A stretch of DNA of 64,000 nt from UBA2357 sp041678045 (GCA_041678045.1 JBAYOV010000003.1:62001-126000); one strand, 5' to 3'. Positions 8,302-18,088 are shown, counted from the first letter of the stretch. Notes: generated by a model not told the origin, from the letters alone. Numbers and translations are program-made.

Positions 8302-10611
8302 ATGAAACAGAAAATCCTCACCGGGCTGGTAACAGCCCTTTTTGTTGCCACGCCCGTTTTTGCATTCGAACCTTTCGTGGTTCAGGACATCCGGGTGGAA
8401 GGCATTCAGCGTACCGAAGCCGGTACGGTGTTCAGCTACCTTCCCGTGCGGGTCGGAGAAACCTTCAGCGAGCAGCAGGCGGCCGATGCAATCCGGGGGC
8501 TGTTTGCCACCGGCTTCTTCAGCGATGTGCGCATTGAGGTCGAGAACGACATGATCGTGGTGCTGGTCGATGAACGCCCTGCGATTGCCGACATCACCTT
8601 TGTCGGGGTGAAGGAGTTCGACAAGGATGCACTGAAGGCCGGGCTGCGTCAGGTTGGCCTGAGCGAAGCGCAGATATTCGATCGGTCCCTGCTCGAACGC
8701 GCAGAGCAGGAACTCAAGCGCCAGTACCTGAGCCGGGGCAAGTACGCCGCCATGGTCACCACCACGGTCACCCCGCTTGAGCGCAACCGTGTGGGCATCA
8801 ACTTCACGGTCGATGAAGGGGATGTTGCACGCATTCGCGAGATCAAGGTGGTCGGCAATCAGTCGTTCAAGGATTCCACGCTGCTCGACCTGTTCCAGCT
8901 CACCACGCCGGGATGGCTCACCTGGTATACGAAAAACGATCAGTATTCGCGCCAGAAGCTTGGAGCCGACCTCGAAAACCTGCGCTCCTTCTATCTGGAT
9001 CGCGGTTATCTCGATTTCAACATCGACTCCACCCAGGTGTCGATCACGCCGGACAAGCGCGACATCCACATCACGGTCAATCTCACCGAAGGCGAAAAGT
9101 ACACCGTATCGGCGGTGCGCTTTGCCGGTGATCTGATCCTGCCGGAAGAGGAATACCTGAAACTGGCGAAGCTCAAGCCGGGCGAAGTGTTCTCCCGCGA
9201 AAAGCTCACCGACACCACCAAGGCGGTGATGGACCGGCTCGGCAACGAAGGCTATGCGTTTGCCAACGTCAACGCCTCGCCCGAGGTGAATGCGGACACC
9301 AACGAGGTGGCCTTCACCATCTTTGTCGATCCGGGCCGTCGGGTGTATGTCAACCGCATCAACATCGGCGGCAACACCAAGACGCGCGACGAAGTCGTGC
9401 GCCGCGAGATGCGCCAGATGGAAGGCGAGTGGTACGACGCGGAGAAGATCAACCGTTCCCGCTCGCGTATCGACCGTCTCGGTTATTTCGACGAAGTGGC
9501 GGTGCAGACACCGGCGGTGCCGGGCACCACCGATCAGGTGGATGTGAACTTCACGGTAAACGAGCGGCCCACCGGAAATCTGATGCTCGGGGCGGGCTTC
9601 TCCAGTTCGGAAAAACTGGTGCTATCCGGCTCGATCTCGCAGGAAAACCTGTTTGGCAGCGGCAAGTCGATGTCGATTGGCCTGAACACCAGCAAGTCCA
9701 GCCGCACCATGTCGCTGTCCTTCACCGATCCGTATTACACCATCGATGGCGTGAGCCTGGGCTACGACATCTACCACCGGACCTACGATCCGTCCGAGAC
9801 CACCATCGTAGCGCGCTACAAGACGGTGTCCACCGGCGCAGGCTTGCGTCTGGGCTATCCGATCGGCGAGGACGACATGGTCAATTTCGGACTGGGGGTG
9901 GACCGGACGACGATCACCACCTATACCGACAGCCCCGTTCAGTATCAAGAGTTTTGCATCCAGTTCGGTTGCTCCTCTCCCGATGGCATCGGCGATGTCA
10001 CGGTCGACAGTCTTGTAGGGACCGTGGGCTGGTCGCGCGATCAGCGTGACAGTTTCATTTACCCGCGCTCAGGGTCATATCAACGCGTGTTTCTTGAAGG
10101 TGCATTGCCGGCGGGTGACCTGAAGTACACCAAGCTGAGCTATCAGTACCAGCACTGGTTCCCGATCCGCCGCGACGAGGCAGTGATGCTCAATGCCGAT
10201 CTTGGCTGGGCCAAGGGCTACGGCGGCAAGCAAATGCCGTTCTACAAGAATTTCTTCATCGGTGGCATCGGATCGGTGCGTGGCTTCGAACAAAGCGCCA
10301 TCGGACCCAAGACGATCGACGGCGACGCACTGGGCGGCACCCGCAAGCTGGTGGCCAACGCCGAGTACTTCTTCCCGATGCCCGGTGCGGGCATGGATCG
10401 ATCCTTCCGGCTGTCCCTGTTCCTCGATGCCGGTGGTGTGTGGGCCGACGGCGAGGATATCCGTTTGGATGACATGCGCTACAGTACCGGTGTGGCCGTG
10501 TCGTGGAGTTCTCCGATCGGCCCACTCAAGTTCAGCCTGGGCTATCCGCTGAAGAAGAAGTCCGAAGATGATGTACAGAAGTTCCAGTTCCAGATCGGAA
10601 CCGTATTTTGA
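8302..10611 (+). CDS. bamA: Outer membrane protein assembly factor BamA
   Basis: Central subunit of the BAM complex, which folds and inserts beta-barrel proteins. 769 residues. A signal peptide (MKQKILTGLVTALFVATPVFA, cleaved before FEP) is followed by five POTRA repeats (roughly residues 24-425) and a C-terminal 16-strand barrel. The barrel has the VRGFEQ lid motif and a terminal aromatic residue (QIGTVF), as required for its own insertion. Neighbours rseP and skp have related roles. Confidence 0.97.
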   Translation: MKQKILTGLVTALFVATPVFAFEPFVVQDIRVEGIQRTEAGTVFSYLPVRVGETFSEQQAADAIRGLFATGFFSDVRIEVENDMIVVLVDERPAIADITFVGVKEFDKDALKAGLRQVGLSEAQIFDRSLLERAEQELKRQYLSRGKYAAMVTTTVTPLERNRVGINFTVDEGDVARIREIKVVGNQSFKDSTLLDLFQLTTPGWLTWYTKNDQYSRQKLGADLENLRSFYLDRGYLDFNIDSTQVSITPDKRDIHITVNLTEGEKYTVSAVRFAGDLILPEEEYLKLAKLKPGEVFSREKLTDTTKAVMDRLGNEGYAFANVNASPEVNADTNEVAFTIFVDPGRRVYVNRINIGGNTKTRDEVVRREMRQMEGEWYDAEKINRSRSRIDRLGYFDEVAVQTPAVPGTTDQVDVNFTVNERPTGNLMLGAGFSSSEKLVLSGSISQENLFGSGKSMSIGLNTSKSSRTMSLSFTDPYYTIDGVSLGYDIYHRTYDPSETTIVARYKTVSTGAGLRLGYPIGEDDMVNFGLGVDRTTITTYTDSPVQYQEFCIQFGCSSPDGIGDVTVDSLVGTVGWSRDQRDSFIYPRSGSYQRVFLEGALPAGDLKYTKLSYQYQHWFPIRRDEAVMLNADLGWAKGYGGKQMPFYKNFFIGGIGSVRGFEQSAIGPKTIDGDALGGTRKLVANAEYFFPMPGAGMDRSFRLSLFLDAGGVWADGEDIRLDDMRYSTGVAVSWSSPIGPLKFSLGYPLKKKSEDDVQKFQFQIGTVF

Positions 10612-10642
10612 TTGACTCTTGTCCGAACCCTCGGAGGTTTTT

Positions 10643-11146
10643 GTGAAAGTTAGAGCTCTTTCCGTTCTTGCTCTTGCGCTGATTGGCTTTGCCGCCCAGG
10701 ATGCCCTGGCGCAATCCAGGATCGGTTTCGTCAATTCCGACCGCATCATGCGGGAAGCGGTTCCGGCCGTGCGTGCGCAAGAACGGCTCGAAAAAGAATT
10801 CGCGCAGCGTGACCAGGAACTGCAGCGCATGGCGGCGCAACTGCAGTCCATGCAAGAAGATCTTGAGCGTAACAGCGTGACCATGGGCGAGGCCGAGCGG
10901 CGCAACAAGGAACGCGCCTTCAACGAGCTGAGCCGCGATTTCCAGCGCAAGCAGCGCGAGTTCCGCGAGGACCTCAACCAGCGCCGCAACGAGGAACTGG
11001 CCACCGTACTGGAGCGTGCGAACGTCGCCATCAAGCAGATTGCGGAGAACGAGAAGTACGACGTGATCCTGCAGGAAGCCGTGTATGCCAGCCCCAGCAT
11101 CGACATTACCGAGAAGGTGATCAAGGTGCTCGGCGAGTCGCGCTGA
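10643..11146 (+). CDS. skp: Periplasmic OMP chaperone Skp/OmpH family
   Basis: Trimeric periplasmic chaperone that holds unfolded outer-membrane proteins for BamA. I chose the GTG at 10643 because GGAGG (10633-10637) sits 5 bases upstream and it yields a proper signal peptide ending in DALAQ; the product is then 167 residues. The mature part starts SRIGFVNSDRIM and continues as a long charged, coiled-coil region (residues 40-130) typical of the Skp tentacles. A TTG start at 10619 is possible but has no ribosome site. Confidence 0.92.
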   Translation: MKVRALSVLALALIGFAAQDALAQSRIGFVNSDRIMREAVPAVRAQERLEKEFAQRDQELQRMAAQLQSMQEDLERNSVTMGEAERRNKERAFNELSRDFQRKQREFREDLNQRRNEELATVLERANVAIKQIAENEKYDVILQEAVYASPSIDITEKVIKVLGESR

Positions 11147-11174
11147 GCATGAGCACGGTCGAGTGAATCCGCAC

Positions 11175-12194
11175 ATGTATTCACTGAGCGAACTGGTGGC
11201 GCGGCTGGGAGGCGAGCTGCGGGGCGATGGCACGATTCGGGTTGGCCGGGTGGCGACGCTGGATGCGGCGGAGGAGGGCGATCTCGCCTTTCTCGCCAAT
11301 CCGCGCTATGCCGCAAAGCTTCCGGGCTGCCGGGCTTCGGCGGTGATCCTTCACCCCGACGCAGCCGAGCGCAGTACCCTGCCGTGCATTGTCACGCCCA
11401 ATCCTTATGTGTACTACGCGCGGGTGGCACAGCTGTTCAACCCGCCACGCAAGGCGCCGGCCGGCATTCATCGATCCGCCGTGGTGGAATGCACGGTGCC
11501 TGAATCCGTCTCGGTCGGCCCGTGCGCCAGCATCGGCGAGGGTGCGCAGATCGGAGAAGGCGTGGTGGTGTCGGCCGGTGTGCGCATCGGACGCGATTGC
11601 GTCATTGGCGATGGCACGGTACTGCACCCCAATGTCACGATTTACGACGGTTGCGTGATTGGCCGCGACTGCATCCTGCATTCCGGTGTGATCGTCGGTG
11701 CCGATGGTTTCGGCTTCGCGCGCGAAAGCGATGGAAGCTGGGTGAAAATTCCCCAGGTTGGCCGGGTGGTGATCGGCAACGATGTGGAGATTGGCGCCAA
11801 CACCACCATCGACCGTGGCGCCCTCGAAGACACCGTGATCGGTGACGGGGTGAAGCTCGACAACCTGATCCAGATCGCACACAACGTACGCATCGGCGAG
11901 CACACCATCATGGCGGGTTGCGCCGGCGTGGCCGGCAGCGCGGTGATCGGCAAGCGCTGCATGATTGGCGGTCAGGCCGGCATCAGCGGCCATCTGGAAG
12001 TGGCCGACGACGTGGTGGTGTCGGCCTGGACCCTGGTGCCCAAATCGCTGCGCAAGCCCGGCGTATATACCGGAACCCTGCCCGTGCAGGCGCACGCCGA
12101 CTGGGTGAATAATTTTTCGCATCTACGCCATCTGGACACAATGGCCCGGCGCATTCGCGAGCTTGAGAAGAAAATCGAACAGGACAAGACTTGA
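11175..12194 (+). CDS. lpxD: UDP-3-O-(3-hydroxyacyl)glucosamine N-acyltransferase
   Basis: Third step of lipid A synthesis: adds the N-linked hydroxyacyl chain using acyl-ACP. 339 residues from the ATG at 11175. An N-terminal uridine-binding domain is followed by a left-handed beta-helix of hexapeptide repeats (residues 100-320). The catalytic histidine region IQIAHNVRIGEH is present. A GTG 12 bases upstream at 11163 is an alternative start; neither has a strong ribosome site. Confidence 0.95.
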   Translation: MYSLSELVARLGGELRGDGTIRVGRVATLDAAEEGDLAFLANPRYAAKLPGCRASAVILHPDAAERSTLPCIVTPNPYVYYARVAQLFNPPRKAPAGIHRSAVVECTVPESVSVGPCASIGEGAQIGEGVVVSAGVRIGRDCVIGDGTVLHPNVTIYDGCVIGRDCILHSGVIVGADGFGFARESDGSWVKIPQVGRVVIGNDVEIGANTTIDRGALEDTVIGDGVKLDNLIQIAHNVRIGEHTIMAGCAGVAGSAVIGKRCMIGGQAGISGHLEVADDVVVSAWTLVPKSLRKPGVYTGTLPVQAHADWVNNFSHLRHLDTMARRIRELEKKIEQDKT

Positions 12195-12199
12195 TCGTC

Positions 12200-12637
12200 A
12201 TGGATATCAACGAAATACTGAATTACCTGCCGCATCGTTACCCTTTCCTGCTGGTCGACCGGGTGGTCGAGATGGAAGAGGGCAAGCGCATCGTGGCGAT
12301 CAAGAACGTCACCATCAATGAGCCGTTCTTCCCGGGCCACTTTCCCCATCGTCCGGTGATGCCGGGCGTGCTGATCCTCGAAGCCATGGCCCAGGCCGCC
12401 GCGCTGCTGTCCTTCAAGACCAGCGGCCAGACGCCGGATGACAACTCGGTGGTGTATTTTGCCGGTATCGATGGTGCGCGCTTCAAGCGTCCGGTGGTGC
12501 CGGGCGATCAGTTGATCCTGGAGGCGGAAATTATCCGTACCATGCGCAACATCTGGAAGTACAAGGCGACCGCGCGGGTGGGTGACGAGCTGGCCGCCGA
12601 AGCCGAACTGATGTGTGCCATCAAGGCGCTTTCCTGA
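12200..12637 (+). CDS. fabZ: 3-hydroxyacyl-ACP dehydratase FabZ
   Basis: Dehydrates 3-hydroxyacyl-ACP in type II fatty acid elongation and so competes with LpxA for the same pool. 145 residues, hot-dog fold. LPHRYPFLLVDRV contains the catalytic histidine, and the glutamate lies in PGVLILEAMAQA. The ATG at 12200 lies 5 bases after the lpxD stop; an in-frame TTG at 12191 overlaps lpxD. Sits inside the lpxD-fabZ-lpxA-lpxB order conserved across Proteobacteria. Confidence 0.97.
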   Translation: MDINEILNYLPHRYPFLLVDRVVEMEEGKRIVAIKNVTINEPFFPGHFPHRPVMPGVLILEAMAQAAALLSFKTSGQTPDDNSVVYFAGIDGARFKRPVVPGDQLILEAEIIRTMRNIWKYKATARVGDELAAEAELMCAIKALS

Positions 12638-12639
12638 CC

Positions 12640-13428
12640 ATGATTCACGAAACCGCTACCGTCCACCAGACCGCCATCGTGCATCCGCACGCCCGTATCG
12701 GCGAGCGGGTGACGATAGGGCCTTATTCGATCATCGGCGAACATGTCGAGATTGGCGACGACTGTCGGATCGGTCCGCATGTGGTGATCGAGGGGCATAC
12801 GCGGATGGGGCGCGAGAACGAAATTTTCCAGTTCTGCTCGATCGGTGCTGCCCCGCAGGACAAAAAGTACGACGAGGAGCCCACCCGGCTGGAGATCGGC
12901 GACCGCAACACGATCCGCGAGTATTGCTCGTTCAACGTCGGCACCTCTCAGGATGCCGGGGTGACGCGCATCGGCAATGACAACTGGATCATGGCCTATG
13001 TGCATGTGGCGCATGACTGCGTTATCGGCAATCACACCATTTTTGCCAACAACGCCACGCTGGCGGGGCATGTACATGTGGGTGACTGGGCCATTCTCGG
13101 CGGTTTCACCGGCGTGCATCAGTTCGTACGGGTGGGGGCGCACAGCTTCTGCGGTGTGGGCACGGTGCTGCTGCAGGATTTGCCCCCCTTCGTCACGGTG
13201 GCCGGCAGTCCGGCCAAACCTCACGGCATCAACAGTGAGGGCCTGAAGCGCCGGGGCTATTCCGCCGAGGCCATCGCAGCCATCAAACGGTCCTATCGCG
13301 CGCTGTATCGTTCCGGCCTGTCCCTCGACGAAGCCCGCAAGGCAGTGGCCGAGATTGCCTCAAGCCATCGGGAAGTGGGGCTGCTGAGCGACTTCATTGC
13401 CCAGTCCGGGCGCGGTCTGGTTCGCTGA
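12640..13428 (+). CDS. lpxA: UDP-N-acetylglucosamine acyltransferase
   Basis: First step of lipid A synthesis: O-acylation of UDP-GlcNAc with 3-hydroxyacyl-ACP. 262 residues, as in E. coli. It is a hexapeptide-repeat beta-helix (residues 1-190) with the catalytic histidine in YVHVAHDCVIG, followed by a helical C-terminal domain. The ATG at 12640 follows the fabZ stop by 2 bases and gives MIHETATVHQTAIV. Confidence 0.97.
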   Translation: MIHETATVHQTAIVHPHARIGERVTIGPYSIIGEHVEIGDDCRIGPHVVIEGHTRMGRENEIFQFCSIGAAPQDKKYDEEPTRLEIGDRNTIREYCSFNVGTSQDAGVTRIGNDNWIMAYVHVAHDCVIGNHTIFANNATLAGHVHVGDWAILGGFTGVHQFVRVGAHSFCGVGTVLLQDLPPFVTVAGSPAKPHGINSEGLKRRGYSAEAIAAIKRSYRALYRSGLSLDEARKAVAEIASSHREVGLLSDFIAQSGRGLVR

Positions 13429-13432
13429 AACA

Positions 13433-14605
13433 ATGACCTATCGTATTGCCATGGTGGCCGGAGAGCCCTCCGGCGATCTGCTGGCCAGCCATCTGATTCG
13501 TGCCCTCAGGGCGGTGCTGCCCGATGTCCAGTTCCAGGGCATTGGCGGGCCGAAGATGGAAAGCCAGGGGTTCGAAGCCTGGTGGCCCTGCGACCGGCTG
13601 GCAGTGCATGGTTTCGTCGATGCCCTGAAGCGCTATCGCGAGCTGTCGGCAATTCGCAGGCGTTTGCTCAAGCGCCTGCTTGACGATCCGCCCGATGCTT
13701 TCATTGCGGTCGATGCGCCGGATTTCAACCTGTGGCTCGAACGGCGACTGCGTCGGCGCGGCGTGCCCGCCATCCACTTTGTCAGCCCTTCCATCTGGGC
13801 CTGGCGGGGCGGGCGCATCAAGGGGATCGCCCGCTCGGTGTCGCACATGCTGTGCCTGTTTCCGTTCGAACCTGAAATCTATGAACGGGCCGGCGTGCCG
13901 GTGAGCTATGTCGGTCACCCGCTGGCCGATGAGTTTCCGCTGCATCCCGACCGGCATGCGGCCCGCAAGCGGCTGCGGGCGCCCGACGACATGCGCATCG
14001 TGGCCATGCTGCCGGGCAGTCGCGAGTCGGAAGTGCGCAATCTGGCCGAAACCTACATCGACACGGCCCGCCTGCTCGCCGCGCGCTTCGACAACATCGG
14101 TTTCCTGGTGCCGCTGGCCACCCGCGAGACGCGCAGGATCTTTGAAGACGCCCTGAAGGCCCGCGCTGCAGAAGACCTGAACCTGAAGATTCTGTTCGGT
14201 CATGCGGTCGAGGCCATGACGGCGGCCGATGCGGTGCTGGTGGCCAGCGGCACGGCCAGCCTGGAAGCGGCCCTGCTCAAGCGCCCGATGGTGATCAGTT
14301 ATCGGATTGGTGCGTGGCAGTATCGCCTGATGAAGCGTCTGGCCTACCTGCCGTGGGTCGGCCTGCCCAACATCCTGTGCAACGAAACCGTGGTGCCCGA
14401 GCTGTTGCAGGATGCGGCCACGCCCGAAGCGCTCGCGGATGGGCTTGCCCGATGGCTGGACGACCCACAGGCCTGCGACACACTGGCCGGCCGCTTCGAG
14501 TCACTGCACCTGAGCCTGCGTCAGAACACGGCGGAAAAGGCTGCCCGCGCGATCCTGCCCTATCTCGAGGCCGCACGGAGGCGCGATGCTGATCTGCGGG
14601 GTTGA
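13433..14605 (+). CDS. lpxB: Lipid-A-disaccharide synthase
   Basis: GT19 glycosyltransferase joining UDP-diacylglucosamine and lipid X to make the lipid A disaccharide at the inner face of the membrane. 390 residues. The N-terminal MVAGEPSGDLLASHLI and central VGHPLADEFP are family signatures; LPGSRESEVRNL and ASGTASLEAAL mark the C-terminal nucleotide-binding half. It starts 4 bases after lpxA and overlaps rnhB by 20 bp. Confidence 0.97.
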   Translation: MTYRIAMVAGEPSGDLLASHLIRALRAVLPDVQFQGIGGPKMESQGFEAWWPCDRLAVHGFVDALKRYRELSAIRRRLLKRLLDDPPDAFIAVDAPDFNLWLERRLRRRGVPAIHFVSPSIWAWRGGRIKGIARSVSHMLCLFPFEPEIYERAGVPVSYVGHPLADEFPLHPDRHAARKRLRAPDDMRIVAMLPGSRESEVRNLAETYIDTARLLAARFDNIGFLVPLATRETRRIFEDALKARAAEDLNLKILFGHAVEAMTAADAVLVASGTASLEAALLKRPMVISYRIGAWQYRLMKRLAYLPWVGLPNILCNETVVPELLQDAATPEALADGLARWLDDPQACDTLAGRFESLHLSLRQNTAEKAARAILPYLEAARRRDADLRG

Positions 14606-15161
14606 TGAGGCCGGGCGGGGGCCGTTGTGCGGTGCGGTGGTGGCTGCAGCGGTGGTGCTCGATCCGGCGCGCCCGATCGAGGGGCTGAATGACTCCAAGA
14701 AGCTCACCGCACGTCGCCGCGAGCAACTTGCGCTCGACATCCGTACGCACGCCCTGGCCTGGTCGGTAGCCGAAGCCAGCGTTGAGGAGATCGACCGTCT
14801 GAACATCCTGCATGCCTCGATGCTGGCCATGAAGCGGGCCGTCGAGGCCTTGAGCGTGCGTCCCGATCAAGTGCGGGTGGACGGCAACCGCTGCCCGGAG
14901 ATCGATCTGCCATGCACCGCTCTGGTGGGGGGAGACGCCACGGATGCCGCGATCTCGGCCGCATCGATTCTGGCCAAGGTCGAACGCGACCGGCAGATGG
15001 TCGAACTCGATCGGGTGCATCCGCACTACGGTTTTGCCCGCCACAAGGGCTATCCGACCGCCGCCCATCTGGCCGCCTTGCGTGAGCATGGCGTGCTGCC
15101 GGAACACCGGCGCAGTTTCGCGCCGGTGCGCCAGATTCTGGACAACCCCGGTCTTTGGTGA
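14586..15161 (+). CDS. rnhB: Ribonuclease HII
   Basis: Cleaves RNA in RNA-DNA hybrids and at single ribonucleotides left in DNA. 191 residues. The catalytic Asp-Glu pair is in CGVDEAGRGPL, with further metal-ligand aspartates in VRVDGN and GGDATDAAISAAS. The start overlaps the lpxB end, so it is translated with the lipid A genes, a common arrangement in Proteobacteria. Confidence 0.96.
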   Translation: MLICGVDEAGRGPLCGAVVAAAVVLDPARPIEGLNDSKKLTARRREQLALDIRTHALAWSVAEASVEEIDRLNILHASMLAMKRAVEALSVRPDQVRVDGNRCPEIDLPCTALVGGDATDAAISAASILAKVERDRQMVELDRVHPHYGFARHKGYPTAAHLAALREHGVLPEHRRSFAPVRQILDNPGLW

Positions 15162-15167
15162 CGCGCG

Positions 15168-15986
15168 ATGCCAAACGACCGCCTCTCCAGCCTGATCACC
15201 CTGCGTTCCCGCGACAACCCCAGGCTCAAGCTGCTGCACGCCCTGTCCCGCGCGTCCCGAGACCGGCGCAAGCACGGCCTGACCCTGCTCGACGGGCCAC
15301 ACCTGTTGCAGGCAGCGGCCGACGTGGGCTGGCCCCTGCTCGAACTGTTCGTGAGCGACCGGGGGCTGCACGACCCGGAAATTCTCGCGGTGCTGGCCCG
15401 TCACCCCGAAGTGCCGCTCACCCTGCTCACCGAGGGCTGTTTTGCCCATGTCAGCCCGGTCGACACCCCTTCGGGCGTGCTGGCCCTGATGCAGTACCCG
15501 GCCTCTCCCGCAGGGGTGGGGCATCCCGACGCCGTGCGCGTGCTGCTGGAGGGCGTGCAGGATCCGGGCAATCTCGGCACCATCATTCGCACCGCCGCCG
15601 CCGCCGGGGTGGATACGGTACTGCTCACGCACGGCAGCACCCAGGCCTGGTCGCCCAGGGCCCTGCGGGCCGGCATGGGGGGGCATTTCGGCTTGCGCAT
15701 CATCGAAAATGTCGACCCTGCACAGGTTTTCGACGGATTTCAGAGCAAGGTACTCGCCACTGAATTGAGCGAGCGTGCCCACCCGTTGTATGCCCTTGAC
15801 CTGCACGGACCGTCGGTGTGGTTGTTCGGGGCTGAAGGCGCCGGCCTGTCGCCCGCCCTGGCCGCCCGTGCCAACTGCCATGTCACGATTCCGATGAGCG
15901 GGGCGGTTGAATCGCTGAATGTGGGGGCGGCCGTGGCCATCTGTCTGTTTGAACAGTACCGTCAGCGAAACTGCGCACCGCGCTGA
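15168..15986 (+). CDS. TrmH/SpoU-family RNA 2'-O-methyltransferase
   Basis: SPOUT-fold, AdoMet-dependent RNA methyltransferase of 272 residues. An N-terminal substrate-binding domain (about residues 15-100) is followed by a trefoil-knot catalytic domain. The three SpoU motifs are visible: NLGTIIRTAAAAGV, LFGAEGAGLS and IPMSGAVESLNVGAAVAI. The family includes RlmB and TsnR types; the exact rRNA or tRNA site cannot be read from the sequence. Begins 6 bases after rnhB and probably ends the operon. Confidence 0.88.
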   Translation: MPNDRLSSLITLRSRDNPRLKLLHALSRASRDRRKHGLTLLDGPHLLQAAADVGWPLLELFVSDRGLHDPEILAVLARHPEVPLTLLTEGCFAHVSPVDTPSGVLALMQYPASPAGVGHPDAVRVLLEGVQDPGNLGTIIRTAAAAGVDTVLLTHGSTQAWSPRALRAGMGGHFGLRIIENVDPAQVFDGFQSKVLATELSERAHPLYALDLHGPSVWLFGAEGAGLSPALAARANCHVTIPMSGAVESLNVGAAVAICLFEQYRQRNCAPR

Positions 15987-16097
15987 GCGAACCCCCGCCA
16001 GGCAGGGCATTTGCTACCATGTCCACCCGGTTTCCCCTGCGCCGCGCTGCGTTCCCGGGCGAACCCTTCCTGCAACTCCTTTCGCGCAATCGTCATC

Positions 16098-16883
16098 ATG
16101 ATCTTCGTCATTTCTCCGGCCAAGGCGCTGGACTACGAAACCCCGGTCACGATCGGCCAGCACAGCCAGCCAGATTATCTGGATCAGGCTGAAAGCCTGA
16201 TCGGTGTGCTGCGCGAGCGCAGCCCGGCCGACATTGCACAGTTGATGAGCCTGTCCGACCCGCTTGCGACATTGAATGTGGCGCGTTACGAAAGCTGGTC
16301 GCGCCCCTTCACGCCGGACAACGCCCGCCAGGCCATCCTCGCCTTCAATGGCGACGTATACGAAGGTTTGTCGGCCGGCACCTTGAGTGAGGAGGATCTG
16401 CGCTGGGCACAGGGGCATCTGCGCATTCTCTCCGGTTTGTATGGACTGTTGCGCCCGCTCGACCTGATGCAGGCGTACCGGCTGGAGATGGGCACGCGGC
16501 TCGAAACCGCGCAGGGCCGGAATCTGTATGATTTTTGGGGCGACACGCTGACCCTCGAACTGAGGCGCCTGCTGGAGGCCGAACGCGATCACGACGCTAC
16601 GCCGGTGCTGGTGAATCTGGCTTCGAACGAATACTTCAAGGCCGTCAGGCCCGCCCGCCTGGGCGCCCGGGTGGTCACCCCGGTGTTTCAGGACTGGAAG
16701 GGCGGTCAGTACAAGATCGTCAGCTTCTACGCCAAGCGGGCCAGGGGGTTGATGTGCCGCCATGCGATCACCCACCGCCTGGACGACGTCGAGCAACTGA
16801 AGGGTTTTGATGCGGAAGGCTACGCATTTGCCCCCGACGCTTCCGATCAGGACACCCTGGTATTTCGCAGACGTCAGGACTGA
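16098..16883 (+). CDS. yaaA: Peroxide stress protein YaaA (UPF0246)
   Basis: DUF328-family protein of 261 residues. In E. coli YaaA lowers free iron and DNA damage during hydrogen peroxide stress. The product opens MIFVISPAKALDYETP and contains the conserved GDVYEGL, LYGLLRPLDL and NLASNEYFKAV motifs. The ATG at 16098 matches the family N-terminus; an in-frame opening upstream has no family similarity. It sits alone between the methyltransferase and the M14 peptidase. Confidence 0.93.
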   Translation: MIFVISPAKALDYETPVTIGQHSQPDYLDQAESLIGVLRERSPADIAQLMSLSDPLATLNVARYESWSRPFTPDNARQAILAFNGDVYEGLSAGTLSEEDLRWAQGHLRILSGLYGLLRPLDLMQAYRLEMGTRLETAQGRNLYDFWGDTLTLELRRLLEAERDHDATPVLVNLASNEYFKAVRPARLGARVVTPVFQDWKGGQYKIVSFYAKRARGLMCRHAITHRLDDVEQLKGFDAEGYAFAPDASDQDTLVFRRRQD

Positions 16884-16951
16884 CGCGCTGCGCGCATTCA
16901 CCGCCGGAGGAGACGCATCTGGCGGCTACCCACCTTACAACGGAGCACTTG

Positions 16952-18088
16952 ATGAGAATCAGCCATAACTTCGACTCCGGCGCGATTGAAGTGGTCGACC
17001 TGAGCGACCCGGCCAACCTGCGCCTGCGTCTGCCGGCGGACAATGCGGCGGAATTTCGCCAGTGGTTTCATTTCCGTCTGCAGGGGGCCGCCAACCAGCG
17101 CCTGCGCATGGTGTTCGAGAACGCGTCGGAAGCGGCCTATCCGGACTGGGCCGGCTATCGTTGCGTGGCTTCGTATGACCGCAAGAACTGGTTTCGCATT
17201 GCGGCCACCCGGATGGAGGACGGCAAGCTGATCGTCGAGCACACCCCCGACCGTGACAGCATTTACTACGCCTATTTCGAGCCGTATTCCTACGAGCGCC
17301 ACCTCGACATGCTGGGCTGGGTGGAGATGTCGCCCTATGCGCGGATCGACCACCTCGGGGTCACCGTGCAGGGCAGGGATATCGACCATGTGGTGGTCGG
17401 TCGCCCTGCGCCACGACGCAAGCCGGTGTGGATCATCGCCCGCCAGCATCCGGGGGAGACGATGGCCGAATGGTTTGTCGAGGGGCTGCTTGAACGCCTG
17501 CTCGATGGCGCCGACCCGGTGGCCAGACGGGTGCGGGAGTACGCTGTGCTGCACATCGTGCCGAACATGAACCCGGACGGCGCGATTCTGGGCAACCTGC
17601 GCACCAACGCCGCCGGCCGCAACCTGAATCGCGAGTGGCTGTCACCGGATGCCGGCACCAGCCCCGAGGTGCATCATGTGCGCGCCGAAATGGAGCGCAC
17701 CGGCTGCGAACTGTTCCTGGACATCCATGGCGATGAATCGCTGCCCTATGTGTTTTTCGCAAGCAGTGAAGGGCTGGACTGTCACGATGAGCGCATGGCG
17801 GCATTGCAGCAGAAGTTTGTCGCCAACACACTCGCGGTCAGCCCGGACTTTCAGACCGAGCACGGATACGAGCAGGGCCGCTTCGGTGCCGATTCGCTGA
17901 AACTCGCCAGCAACTGGGTGGCAAACCGTTTCGGTTGCCTGTCGCTGACGCTGGAGATGCCCTTCAAGGACAATGCCAACCTGCCCGACGGGCAGACCGG
18001 CTGGAATGGCGCACGCAGCAAGCGGCTGGGGGCGGCAATGCTCAACCCCATCCTGGCACACCTGGAAACCCTCAGGCAGGCTGGCTGA
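16952..18088 (+). CDS. M14-family zinc carboxypeptidase (cytosolic carboxypeptidase-like)
   Basis: Metallocarboxypeptidase of 378 residues related to the cytosolic carboxypeptidase branch. The N-terminal beta-sandwich domain (residues 1-125) precedes the catalytic domain. Zinc ligands are H166 and E169 in RQHPGET and H259 in LDIHGDE; the general-base glutamate is E335 in LTLEMPF; substrate-binding NLNREW is at about 224-229. There is no signal peptide, so it acts in the cytoplasm. The ATG at 16952 has GGAG 6 bases upstream. The natural substrate in bacteria is unknown. Confidence 0.9.
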   Translation: MRISHNFDSGAIEVVDLSDPANLRLRLPADNAAEFRQWFHFRLQGAANQRLRMVFENASEAAYPDWAGYRCVASYDRKNWFRIAATRMEDGKLIVEHTPDRDSIYYAYFEPYSYERHLDMLGWVEMSPYARIDHLGVTVQGRDIDHVVVGRPAPRRKPVWIIARQHPGETMAEWFVEGLLERLLDGADPVARRVREYAVLHIVPNMNPDGAILGNLRTNAAGRNLNREWLSPDAGTSPEVHHVRAEMERTGCELFLDIHGDESLPYVFFASSEGLDCHDERMAALQQKFVANTLAVSPDFQTEHGYEQGRFGADSLKLASNWVANRFGCLSLTLEMPFKDNANLPDGQTGWNGARSKRLGAAMLNPILAHLETLRQAG

